A stretch of 64,000 nt of DNA from Marvinbryantia sp. (GTDB taxonomy: Bacteria; Bacillota; Clostridia; Lachnospirales; Lachnospiraceae). The notes below the pieces were generated by a model. The model saw only the letters and a list, made by a program, of their open reading frames with translations. It was not told the DNA's origin and did no database searches. Numbering within the stretch: position 1 is the stretch's first letter; every line of letters starts with the position of its first letter. Below are positions 52,835 through 60,184 of this stretch, piece after piece. Made by a program: the position numbers and the translations under genes. The stretch is from positions 23,561 through 87,560 of the forward strand of contig JAEDFS010000004.1 in assembly GCA_016297895.1 (NCBI GenBank), written 5' to 3'.

Positions 52835-53060
52835 AGGCAGTATGGCAAGAGCATCCAGGGCGGCAGCGAAAGAAAAAGAGCCGGTCAAAGAGGTGAAAGC
52901 GGCAGCGGAAGACGTCGCTGTGCCGGTGGCGGGAAAAACAACGGGAAAGAAAGCGCCGGGAAGAAAGCTGGCGGCGAAAAAGAAACCTGCGGCTAAAAAA
53001 GAGACGGCCGTCAGCGGGTCTGTTGGAATCGGGCAGGAAATGCCGGTTTACTACTACTAA
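52821..53060 (+). CDS. Small Lys/Ala-rich protein paired with the ParA ATPase
   Basis: The 79-residue protein is strongly basic and low-complexity (KKAPGRKLAAKKKPAAKKE), like histone H1 tails, and ends in an aromatic cap, PVYYY. I do not recognise a family. It should be disordered and able to bind nucleic acid or an acidic surface. AAGGAGG inside the ParA gene precedes ATG 52821, and the coding ends overlap by 14 bases, so translation is coupled. The likely role is partner or adaptor of the ParA protein. A terminator follows directly. Confidence 0.7.
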   Translation: MAVGKGSMARASRAAAKEKEPVKEVKAAAEDVAVPVAGKTTGKKAPGRKLAAKKKPAAKKETAVSGSVGIGQEMPVYYY

Positions 53061-53064
53061 AAAA

Positions 53065-53121
53065 GAGGAACATCTGCAGCTTGCGTAAAGACAGGCTGCG
53101 GAGGTTCCTCGTTGTGTTTTT
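53065..53121 (+). terminator. Terminator after the ParA pair
   Basis: GAGGAAC (53065-53071) pairs with GTTCCTC (53104-53110), with CTGCAGC/GCTGCGG as an inner stem, followed by a T-rich tail. Confidence 0.75.
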
Positions 53122-53142
53122 ATGACCGGATGATCTTCGGGA

Positions 53143-53862
53143 TCAGGATTCCCTCCAGCGGAGAAAAGATTTCAGATTCGGGATCTGATTGTTCAGGATC
53201 AGCTGCTCCGGAAAGGAAGCATTGTGGACAAGCAAAGATGCGCAGGAAAAATCACCGATATGATGAAGACCGTGACTGTCGCTGGATAAGACCAGCGGCA
53301 GCTCATATTTTTCACAGCAGCGCAGGATCTCAAGATCGTTGGCTTTTGTGTCGCCGCGGTAGCCGTAAGGAGCGAGGGATGCTTCGTTGATCTCGAATAT
53401 GACACCGCATTCTTTTGCACATCGTGCCAGCTCTTCGTAATCCACAGGGTAGTGGGGATCATCGCAGTGCCCCAGGATCTTTACTCCCGGATGTTTCATG
53501 GCATGTCTGAGCGCCCGGGTATTCTCATCCCTGGAGCCGCCGGCATAAGTATGCTGGTGCATGCTGATGATCACGTAGTCGAGACCGCAGATCAGATCAT
53601 CAGAGAGATCTAAGCGTCCGTCGGGATCCAGAATATTCAGTTCTGCACCGTAGAAGACATCGATACCGCATCGGTGCCGGGGAGAGCAGCTGATGCTGCG
53701 GAAATAGGATGGAGTTCCGGCACCCAAAGTTGCAGGGCCGTGGTCTGTGATTCCAAGAAGCTTCATTCCCTGAAAAGCGGCATATTTTGCCATTTGAGAG
53801 ATCGTGCTGGCGGTTCCGTGACCGCTTGCGATGGAATGGGTATGCATATCGGAAAGATACAT
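53143..53862 (-). CDS. PHP-domain phosphatase/hydrolase
   Basis: The 239-residue protein has the PHP metal motifs: DMHTHSIASGHGT at the N-terminus, LGITDHGPA, FYGAELNILD, IISMHQHTYAG, ILGHCDDPHYP and LSSDSHGLHHIG at the end. It resembles YcdX-type phosphatases in length and order. Substrate is unknown. GGAGG precedes the start, and a good leftward promoter lies upstream. It is on the opposite strand between the ParA pair and the microcompartment operon. Confidence 0.88.
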   Translation of the reverse strand: MYLSDMHTHSIASGHGTASTISQMAKYAAFQGMKLLGITDHGPATLGAGTPSYFRSISCSPRHRCGIDVFYGAELNILDPDGRLDLSDDLICGLDYVIISMHQHTYAGGSRDENTRALRHAMKHPGVKILGHCDDPHYPVDYEELARCAKECGVIFEINEASLAPYGYRGDTKANDLEILRCCEKYELPLVLSSDSHGLHHIGDFSCASLLVHNASFPEQLILNNQIPNLKSFLRWRES

Positions 53863-53907
53863 GTATTTTCCTCCGTATCAGACTTTTAGGTACATCAGTT
53901 TCTTTCA

Positions 53908-53935
53908 GTATTACAGAGAAAAAAAGGAATGTCAA
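53908..53935 (-). promoter_or_regulatory. Leftward promoter of the PHP gene
   Basis: On the minus strand TTGACA (53935-53930) and TAATAC (53913-53908) have a 16-base spacer, 46 bases before the start codon. Confidence 0.6.
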
Positions 53936-54033
53936 TCCCAAAAACCGGCAAATTATGCCCCGGATAACCCGGAATTGCGATGGCATTCTTGAAACGGATG
54001 TTTTTTTCTACGCAAACATAAGGCGAACACAGG

Positions 54034-54124
54034 AAAAACCACAATAAAAACCACATAAAATCACAATGAAAAACAACAGAAACAACAAGAATTCCTTGAC
54101 ATTTTTCGTGGAAAGGGGTAAAAT
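54034..54124 (+). promoter_or_regulatory. BMC operon promoter with phased A-tracts upstream
   Basis: TTGACA (54096-54101) and TAAAAT (54119-54124) with a 17-base spacer form a near-ideal sigma-A promoter 88 bases before fucA. Upstream, five A-tracts start at 54034, 54046, 54057, 54069 and 54080, spaced 12, 11, 12 and 11 bases, mostly in a repeated AAAAACCACA-like unit. Phasing with the helix should curve the DNA or act as an UP element; the units could also be tandem regulator sites. No LacI operator is seen here. Confidence 0.7.
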
Positions 54125-54211
54125 TTAGGTTAGAATCAAATAAAAACCAACTGTAATGATAAAATATGGATCATTGCAGAAAAAACCAATGCACTTAAGG
54201 AGGAGGAAAGC

Positions 54212-55015
54212 ATGGTAAACGAATTTGAAATCAAAAAACAGATCTGCGAAGTAGGAAAAAGAATCTACAATCGCAACATGGTGGCTGCAAATGACGGTAA
54301 CATTTCCGTTAAGCTCAATGACAACGAGTTTCTTTGCACACCGACAGGAGTGTCCAAAGGATTTATGACACCGGAGTTTATCTGTAAGGTAGACGCAAAA
54401 GGAAATGTGATCCAGGCAAATCCGGGATTCCGTCCTTCATCTGAAATCAAGATGCACATGAGAGTCTATGAGAAAAGACCGGATGTAGGTGCAGTGGTAC
54501 ATGCACATCCCACATTTGCAACCGCTTTTGCAATCGCAGGAATTCCGCTGACACAGCCGATCATGCCGGAAGCAGTCATCGCACTTGGATGCGTACCGAT
54601 CGCAGAATACGGTACACCGTCCACAGCTGAGATCCCTGACAGACTGGAAAAATACCTTCCGTATTTTGATGCAGTTCTTCTGGAGAGCCACGGTGCGCTG
54701 ACCTGGTCTACCGATCTGATGGCTGCTTATATGAAGATGGAATCCGTTGAATTCTATGCAGAACTGCTTTACAAAGCAAAAATGCTGGGCGGACCCAAGG
54801 AATTTGACAAAGAGCAGATCTCAAAACTGTATGAGATCAGAAGAAAAATGGGATTACCGGGCAAACATCCGGCTGATATCTGCCAGAATAAGGGCGGCAT
54901 CAACTGCCATAACTGCCAGGGCTCCTGCAATGTTGTATCTGATGCACAGGCTGCAGATGCAGATCTGGTTGCAAGCATCACAAAACAGGTAATGGCTCAG
55001 CTTGGTCTGAAATAA
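54212..55015 (+). CDS. fucA: L-fuculose-1-phosphate aldolase, microcompartment type
   Basis: FucA cleaves L-fuculose-1-phosphate to DHAP and L-lactaldehyde. The 267-residue class II aldolase/adducin protein has the zinc histidines in VVHAHPTFATAF (about 97-99) and LLESHGALTWS (about 157), with the acid in RPSSEIKMH. Beyond the normal end it adds a cysteine motif (INCHNCQGSCNV, CxxCxxxC) and an amphipathic helix (DADLVASITKQVMAQLGLK), which looks like an encapsulation peptide for the shell. This extended form is the one found in fucose/rhamnose BMC loci. AAGGAGGAGG precedes ATG 54212; it is the first gene of the operon. Confidence 0.93.
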   Translation: MVNEFEIKKQICEVGKRIYNRNMVAANDGNISVKLNDNEFLCTPTGVSKGFMTPEFICKVDAKGNVIQANPGFRPSSEIKMHMRVYEKRPDVGAVVHAHPTFATAFAIAGIPLTQPIMPEAVIALGCVPIAEYGTPSTAEIPDRLEKYLPYFDAVLLESHGALTWSTDLMAAYMKMESVEFYAELLYKAKMLGGPKEFDKEQISKLYEIRRKMGLPGKHPADICQNKGGINCHNCQGSCNVVSDAQAADADLVASITKQVMAQLGLK

Positions 55016-55051
55016 AGAACAGACCGGACAGAGATAAAGGAGGACAATTTC

Positions 55052-56440
55052 ATGCCAATCAATGAAAATATGGTACAGGAAATTGTACAGGAAGTGATGG
55101 CCAGAATGCAGATCGCAGAGACATCTACCGGTAAACATGGTGTGTTCAAGGATATGAACGACGCCATCGAGGCTTCCAAAAAGGCTCAGGCAGTGGTAAA
55201 AAGAATGTCCATGGATCAGAGGGAAAAGATCATCACCTGCATTCGCAGAAAGATCAAGGAAAATGCAGAAGTGATGGCCCGCATGGGTGTGGAAGAGACC
55301 GGCATGGGCAATGTGGGAGATAAGATCTTAAAGCATCATCTGGTAGCTGACAAGACTCCGGGAACGGAGGATATCACAACGACAGCCTGGTCCGGAGACA
55401 GAGGATTGACGCTGATCGAAATGGGTCCCTTTGGTGTCATCGGAGCAATTACTCCCTGTACCAATCCCAGTGAGACCGTTCTGTGCAATACCATGGGAAT
55501 GCTGGCAGGAGGAAATACGGTAGTATTTAATCCTCACCCGGCAGCGATTAAGACTTCTATTTTCGCAATCAATCTGGTAAACGAGGCTTCTCTGGAAGCA
55601 GGCGGACCGGACAATATTGCGGTTACAGTAGAAAAACCGACACTGGAAACAAGCAACATTATGATGAAACATAAAGATATCCCGCTGATCGCCGCTACAG
55701 GAGGTCCCGGAGTAGTAACCGCCGTACTTTCTTCAGGAAAGAGAGGAATCGGTGCCGGAGCAGGAAATCCGCCCGCTCTTGTGGATGAGACGGCAGATGT
55801 GCGCAAGGCAGCACAGGATATCGTAAACGGATGTACCTTTGATAACAATCTTCCCTGCATCGCAGAAAAAGAGATCGTGGCAGTTTCTTCCGTTATGGAT
55901 GAACTGATGCACTATCTGATAACGGAAAATGACTGTTATCTGGCATCCAAAGAAGAACAGGACAAGCTGACAGAAGTAGTTCTGGCAGGCGGAAAGCTGA
56001 ACAGAAAATGCGTGGGAAGGGATGCAAGAACACTGCTCTCCATGATCGGAGTAAATGTGCCGGCAAACATCCGCTGTATCGTATTTGAAGGTCCCAAGGA
56101 GCATCCGCTGATTAAAGAAGAGCTGATGATGCCGATCCTGGGTGTAGTAAGAGCAAAAGATTTTGATGATGCAGTGGAACAGGCTGTATGGCTGGAGCAT
56201 GGCAACCGTCATTCCGCACACATCCATTCCAAGAACATCGATAATATCACAAAATATGCGAAAGCGATCGATACGGCGATCCTGGTGAAGAATGCACCGT
56301 CTTATGCGGCACTGGGATTCGGAGGAGAAGGTTATTGTACCTTTACCATTGCAAGCCGTACCGGAGAAGGTCTGACAAGTGCAAGCACTTTTACCAAGAG
56401 AAGACGCTGCGTGATGTCTGACAGCCTCTGCATTCGCTGA
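55052..56440 (+). CDS. pduP: CoA-acylating aldehyde dehydrogenase, PduP-like, microcompartment type
   Basis: This enzyme oxidises an aldehyde to acyl-CoA with NAD+ and CoA. The 462-residue protein begins with an amphipathic targeting helix (ENMVQEIVQEVMARMQ) and a short linker. The catalytic core has TPCTNPSETVLCN, FNPHPAAIKTS, ATGGPGVV, and the nucleophile Cys in TFDNNLPCIAEKE (about residue 269). PduP and EutE are close; the fucose aldolase upstream suggests that L-lactaldehyde or propionaldehyde is the substrate. AAAGGAGG precedes ATG 55052, 36 bases after fucA. Confidence 0.93.
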   Translation: MPINENMVQEIVQEVMARMQIAETSTGKHGVFKDMNDAIEASKKAQAVVKRMSMDQREKIITCIRRKIKENAEVMARMGVEETGMGNVGDKILKHHLVADKTPGTEDITTTAWSGDRGLTLIEMGPFGVIGAITPCTNPSETVLCNTMGMLAGGNTVVFNPHPAAIKTSIFAINLVNEASLEAGGPDNIAVTVEKPTLETSNIMMKHKDIPLIAATGGPGVVTAVLSSGKRGIGAGAGNPPALVDETADVRKAAQDIVNGCTFDNNLPCIAEKEIVAVSSVMDELMHYLITENDCYLASKEEQDKLTEVVLAGGKLNRKCVGRDARTLLSMIGVNVPANIRCIVFEGPKEHPLIKEELMMPILGVVRAKDFDDAVEQAVWLEHGNRHSAHIHSKNIDNITKYAKAIDTAILVKNAPSYAALGFGGEGYCTFTIASRTGEGLTSASTFTKRRRCVMSDSLCIR

Positions 56441-56457
56441 TCGGGAGGGTAAGAAAC

Positions 56458-57678
56458 ATGGATATTAACAATATCAATATAGAAGAAATTGTCAAACAGG
56501 TTCTTTCCGGTATGACAGGAAACGGAGCTGCTGCAGCAGCACCGGCACCGGCAGCAGGAAAAGCCATTCCGAAGACTGCCAGAGTGGCAATGCTGACAGC
56601 ACTGGAGCATTATGATATCAAGGAATTTCCGATTCCGGAGCTGGGAGATGATGACCTCCTGGTAAAAGTGGAAGGATGCGGAATCTGCGGTACAGATGCA
56701 CATGAGTTCAAGAGAGATCCCTTCGGACTGATTCCGGTGGCTCTTGGACATGAGGGAACCGGTGAGATCGTGGCAATGGGTAAGAATGTGAAGGTAGATA
56801 CAGCCGGTAAACCCGTGAAGGTAGGCGATAAAGTCGTAACCTGTATGATCTTCAAGGATGATCCGGAGATCACCATGTATGACCTGAACAAGAAAAACGT
56901 AGGCGGCGCAGATGTATACGGACTTCTTCCGGATGATGATGTACATCTGAACGGATGGTTTTCCGATTACATCGTGATCAGAGGAGGAAGCTTCGGATCC
57001 ACATTTTTCAATGTAAGTGATCTGGATCTGAAATCAAGAATCCTCATCGAGCCGTGTGCAGTTCTGATCCATGCAGTAGAGAGAGCAAAGACGACCAACA
57101 TCCTCCGCTTCAACAGCAGAGTCGTTGTTCAGGGATGCGGACCCATCGGTCTGATCTGTATCGCAGTTCTGCGTACCATGGGTATCGAGAATATCTGTGC
57201 AGTAGACGGAGAGCAGAAGCGTCTTGACTTTGCAAAGGAAATGGGCGCAACCGTAACGGTGAACTTCAAAGATCACAAGGGTATTGAAGCTCTTGCTGAG
57301 GGAGTGAAGGAAGCATTCGGCGGACATCTTGCAGATTTTGCATTCCAGTGTACAGGATCTCCTGTGGCTCATGCAAACATTTACAAATTCATCCGCAACG
57401 GCGGCGGACTCTGCGAGCTGGGATTCTTCATCAACGGCGGAGATGCAACGATCAATCCTCATTTTGATATCTGCTCCAAGGAGATCACCACAGTTGGTTC
57501 CTGGGTATATACACTGAGAGATTATGCGACTACTTTTGATTTCCTGAAGAGAGCAAAGGGTATCGGTCTTCCGATGGATAAGCTGATCACCCATACTTAC
57601 CCGCTGGATCAGATCAATGAAGCTCATCAGACCAATCTGGCCATGAAGGGATTAAAGATCGCAATTATCAATGAATAA
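56458..57678 (+). CDS. Zinc alcohol dehydrogenase, microcompartment-targeted
   Basis: The 406-residue MDR protein has an N-terminal encapsulation-like helix (INIEEIVKQVLSGM) joined by an Ala/Pro linker (AAAAAPAPAAG) to the catalytic fold. Visible are CGICGTDAHEFKR (catalytic zinc Cys), GHEGTGE, and the NAD loop VVQGCGPIGLICIA. The four-cysteine structural zinc lobe is missing; instead there is DLNKKNVGGADVYGL. It should recycle NADH inside the shell by reducing the aldehyde to the alcohol, matching the aldehyde dehydrogenase. It begins 18 bases after that gene with GGGAGG. Confidence 0.88.
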   Translation: MDINNINIEEIVKQVLSGMTGNGAAAAAPAPAAGKAIPKTARVAMLTALEHYDIKEFPIPELGDDDLLVKVEGCGICGTDAHEFKRDPFGLIPVALGHEGTGEIVAMGKNVKVDTAGKPVKVGDKVVTCMIFKDDPEITMYDLNKKNVGGADVYGLLPDDDVHLNGWFSDYIVIRGGSFGSTFFNVSDLDLKSRILIEPCAVLIHAVERAKTTNILRFNSRVVVQGCGPIGLICIAVLRTMGIENICAVDGEQKRLDFAKEMGATVTVNFKDHKGIEALAEGVKEAFGGHLADFAFQCTGSPVAHANIYKFIRNGGGLCELGFFINGGDATINPHFDICSKEITTVGSWVYTLRDYATTFDFLKRAKGIGLPMDKLITHTYPLDQINEAHQTNLAMKGLKIAIINE

Positions 57679-57702
57679 GCAGAGTGATAAAGGAGAGGCA
57701 AA

Positions 57703-58017
57703 ATGGCAGAAGCTGTAGGAATTTTAGAGGTGTTTGGCCTGACCACGGCCTTTGTGGCAGGAGATGCCGGATGCAAGGCAGCGAATGTAAGGCTGGAGAT
57801 ATTCGACAAGAATAAACCGGCAAATGCAGACAGCCTGCCAGTACCTTTGCTGGTAACCATCAAATACCGCGGAAGCGTGGCGGATGTCACGGCAGCGGTA
57901 GAGGCAGGAATGGAAGCAGCCAACCGGCTGACCGGTGTGGTACAGCACCATGTAATTCCCAATCCCGAACCGGGAACGGAAAAAATGTTAAAGATCAGTG
58001 CTCTGGATAAGAGCTGA
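57703..58017 (+). CDS. BMC-H shell protein, divergent
   Basis: The 104-residue protein has one BMC fold: VGILEVFGLTTAFVAGDAGCKAANVRLE, then LLVTIKYRGSVADVTAAVEAGMEAANRL, HHVIPNPEPGTEKML. An insert (FDKNKPANADSLPVP) between strands makes it longer than PduA-type hexamer subunits, and the pore region lacks the KIGSG motif. It probably forms a distinct hexamer in the shell. AAAGGAGAGG precedes ATG 57703. Confidence 0.9.
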   Translation: MAEAVGILEVFGLTTAFVAGDAGCKAANVRLEIFDKNKPANADSLPVPLLVTIKYRGSVADVTAAVEAGMEAANRLTGVVQHHVIPNPEPGTEKMLKISALDKS

Positions 58018-58073
58018 TGGGAATCCGATTCCCGTGAAATAAAATAGGATCAGAGATTACAGGAGGAATAGAA

Positions 58074-58349
58074 ATGGCACAGGAAGCATTAGGAATGGTG
58101 GAAACAAGAGGACTGACTGCAGCGATCGAGGCAGCAGATGCAATGACAAAGGCAGCAGAGGTTGTTCTGGTCGGCACAGAAAAGATCGGTTCCGGACTGG
58201 TAACCGTTATGGTTCGCGGTGATGTGGGAGCTGTTAAGGCAGCAGTTGAGAGCGGAAGCGCAGCAGCATCCAGATTGGGTGAGCTGGTAGCTACGCATGT
58301 GATCCCGAGACCCCACAGCGATGTGGAAAAAATTCTGCCGACGATCTGA
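58074..58349 (+). CDS. pduA: BMC-H major shell protein (PduA-like), copy 1
   Basis: The 91-residue protein is a canonical hexameric shell subunit: EALGMVETRGLTAAIEAADAM, the pore motif KIGSGLVTVMVRGDVGAV, and SRLGELVATHVIPRPHSDVE. It differs from the copy at 58757 at only about eight positions over its length, so the two arose by duplication. ACAGGAGG precedes ATG 58074. Hexamers tile the shell faces and pass substrates through the central pore. Confidence 0.94.
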   Translation: MAQEALGMVETRGLTAAIEAADAMTKAAEVVLVGTEKIGSGLVTVMVRGDVGAVKAAVESGSAAASRLGELVATHVIPRPHSDVEKILPTI

Positions 58350-58373
58350 CATACAGAATAAAGGAGTTCGCTC

Positions 58374-58709
58374 ATGAACAAATCGTATGGATTTATTGAA
58401 ATTACAGGCGTGGTTGCGGCAATCGATGCGCTGGATATCATGTGCAAGACTGCAGATGTAGAACTGGCGTCATGGGAACGGAAGCTGGGCGGACGACTGG
58501 TAACCATCATTGTAGAGGGTGATGTGGCTGCGGTAACGGAAGCGGTGGAAACAGCAGCAGCCAAGGCCATTAAAAAGCCGGCATGCTATGCGGTAATTGC
58601 CCGTCCTCATGAAGAAATCGTGAAAATGGTGGAATTAAGCGCAAGTCGATGGAAAAAACAGCAGAAAGAAAAGACCACGAATGAAACAGAAGTACCCCTG
58701 GACTGCTAG
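58374..58709 (+). CDS. BMC-H shell protein with basic C-terminal tail
   Basis: The 111-residue protein has a BMC domain (YGFIEITGVVAAIDALDIMCKTADVELASW, RLVTIIVEGDVAAVTEAVETA, CYAVIARPHEEIVKMV) followed by a hydrophilic tail (RWKKQQKEKTTNETEVPLDC). It is unlike its PduA-type neighbours and lacks KIGSG (GGRL instead), so it probably forms a separate hexamer type. AAAGGAG precedes ATG 58374. Confidence 0.9.
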   Translation: MNKSYGFIEITGVVAAIDALDIMCKTADVELASWERKLGGRLVTIIVEGDVAAVTEAVETAAAKAIKKPACYAVIARPHEEIVKMVELSASRWKKQQKEKTTNETEVPLDC

Positions 58710-58756
58710 GGGCCACAGGAAAATTTGATGAAATTATTTTTAAGGAGGAAAAAAGA

Positions 58757-59035
58757 ATGACACAGGAAGCATTAGGAATGGTAGAAACAAGAGGACTGAC
58801 AGCAGCAATCGAAGCAGCTGACCAGATGTGCAAAGCAGCAAACGTAGTTCTGGTAGGAACAGAGAAGATCGGTTCCGGACTGGTAACTGTTATGGTTCGC
58901 GGAGATGTAGGAGCTGTAAAATCAGCAGTGGAAAGCGGAAGCGCAGCAGCATCCAGACTTGGTGAACTGGTAGCTACCCATGTAATTCCGAGACCGCATA
59001 CAGATGTGGAAAAGATCCTTCCGGTACTGAAATAA
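58757..59035 (+). CDS. pduA: BMC-H major shell protein (PduA-like), copy 2
   Basis: This 92-residue subunit is nearly the same as the product at 58074, with differences such as Gln-Met-Cys-Lys for Ala-Met-Thr-Lys near residue 24 and a final Val-Leu-Lys. The pore motif KIGSG is kept. AAGGAGG precedes ATG 58757. A second near-identical gene probably raises the dose of the main shell protein or allows mixed hexamers. Confidence 0.94.
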   Translation: MTQEALGMVETRGLTAAIEAADQMCKAANVVLVGTEKIGSGLVTVMVRGDVGAVKSAVESGSAAASRLGELVATHVIPRPHTDVEKILPVLK

Positions 59036-59074
59036 GAAGAGCCTGGCTAAGCCGGAGAGAAAGCAGGTGCAGGT

Positions 59075-59719
59075 TTGGAAACAAATAATATCGAACTGAT
59101 TACGAAGATGGTCATTGAAGCCATCAATCGCAGCGAAAGCAAAAGCGATGGTTTTATGGTTCCGATCGGAGTTTCTGCAAGACATATCCACCTGACCCAG
59201 GAGCATGTGGAGGCGTTGTTCGGCCCGGGATATCAGCTCACAAAGAAAAAAGAGCTGATGGGCGGTCAGTTCGCGTCCAATGAGACCGTGACGATCGTAG
59301 GACTGAAGCTTCGTGCGATCGAAAATGTCCGGATCCTCGGCCCGGTAAGGAAAGCGTCCCAGGTGGAAGTATCGGCAACGGATGCCATCAAGCTCGGCAT
59401 GAAGGTACCGGTACGGGAATCAGGGGATGTAAAAGGAAGTGCTCCGATTGCCATTGTAGGACCGAAGGGTGCAATCTATCTGAAAGAGGGATGTATTGTG
59501 GCAATGCGCCATATTCATATGTCTCCGAAGGATGCACAGGCAGCAGGAGTCAGGGATGGTGATATCGTTTCCGTGAAAGCAGATAATGAGCGCGGAACGA
59601 TCTTCAACCAGGTAAAGATCCGTGTACATGACAGCTTTACGCTGGAAATGCATATCGATACGGATGAAGCCAATGCGGCTCAGATCGCTACCGGGAATAC
59701 GGTGACGATTATCAGATAA
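59075..59719 (+). CDS. pduL: PduL phosphate acyltransferase, encapsulated copy
   Basis: PduL turns acyl-CoA into acyl-phosphate and recycles CoA within the shell. The 214-residue protein starts with an amphipathic helix (NNIELITKMVIEAINR) that fits an encapsulation peptide, then the catalytic core with the zinc motifs VSARHIHLTQEHV and AMRHIHMSPKDA and the end LEMHIDTDEANAA. The start is TTG 59075 after AGGTGCAGG; the helix is only complete from that codon, which supports it. Compare the shorter-headed paralogue at 9097. A structured RNA region follows. Confidence 0.93.
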   Translation: METNNIELITKMVIEAINRSESKSDGFMVPIGVSARHIHLTQEHVEALFGPGYQLTKKKELMGGQFASNETVTIVGLKLRAIENVRILGPVRKASQVEVSATDAIKLGMKVPVRESGDVKGSAPIAIVGPKGAIYLKEGCIVAMRHIHMSPKDAQAAGVRDGDIVSVKADNERGTIFNQVKIRVHDSFTLEMHIDTDEANAAQIATGNTVTIIR

Positions 59720-59746
59720 GAAGAAAGTAAAAGAAAACGGCCGGCA

Positions 59747-59885
59747 AGCCACAGACGTGTCTGCCAAGGCAGCCACCCGCAGCGAAGCTGCTTCTGTCTG
59801 TGGCTGGGCGGGCATTCTGCCCGCCATCAAAAATGAAAAATCCAGCCCGTGACGAATATATTCGTCCGGTCTGTCTTTTCATTTC
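59747..59885 (+). ncRNA. Structured RNA leader inside the BMC operon (candidate)
   Basis: The 194-base gap between pduL and the vertex protein gene is almost all base-paired. AGCCACAGAC (59747-59756) pairs with GTCTGTGGCT (59796-59805), enclosing hairpins CTGCC-AA-GGCAG (59761-59772) and GCAGC-GAA-GCTGC (59779-59791): a three-way junction. GGCGGGC (59807-59813) pairs with GCCCGCC (59819-59825). AAATGAAAA (59831-59839) pairs with TTTTCATTT (59877-59885), enclosing the 16-base palindrome GACGAATATATTCGTC (59851-59866). The ribosome site TAGGAG follows, then ATG 59914. There is no U-run for a terminator after the last stem. It does not match the cobalamin riboswitch core. Function unknown. Confidence 0.6.
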
Positions 59886-59913
59886 CTTGCCGTCCATAAT
59901 ATAGGAGATTCAT

Positions 59914-60180
59914 ATGATTATCGGTAAGGTTGTGGGAAGTGTGGTTTCCACACGGAAGAGTGAAAAATTAATAGGACAGAAGTTTATGATCGTTGAGCCA
60001 GTACATCATATGAAGGCTGACCTTAACCGGATCGTTGCCATCGATATTATCGGGGCAGGGATCGGAGAATATGTATTGGTAGCACAGGGAAGCGCAGCCA
60101 GAATCGGCTGTGATATAGAAGGGGCACCGGTGGATGCAGCCATAGTTGGTATTGTTGATGACGGTGCAGGATTGGAGTAA
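59914..60180 (+). CDS. BMC-P pentameric vertex protein (EutN/CcmL family)
   Basis: The 88-residue protein matches EutN/CcmL/PduN: MIIGKVVGSVVSTRKSEKLIGQKFMIVE, VAIDIIGAGIGEYVLVAQGSAAR and PVDAAIVGIVDD. Pentamers of this family cap the vertices and close the shell. TAGGAG precedes ATG 59914 directly after the structured region. The next gene begins four bases past its stop. Confidence 0.94.
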   Translation: MIIGKVVGSVVSTRKSEKLIGQKFMIVEPVHHMKADLNRIVAIDIIGAGIGEYVLVAQGSAARIGCDIEGAPVDAAIVGIVDDGAGLE

Positions 60181-60184
60181 CGCC

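Noticed and set aside
59747..59885. Cobalamin riboswitch before the vertex/PduS genes
   Set aside because: The junction lacks the conserved B12-box sequence, and the GCCACAG piece alone is not enough.
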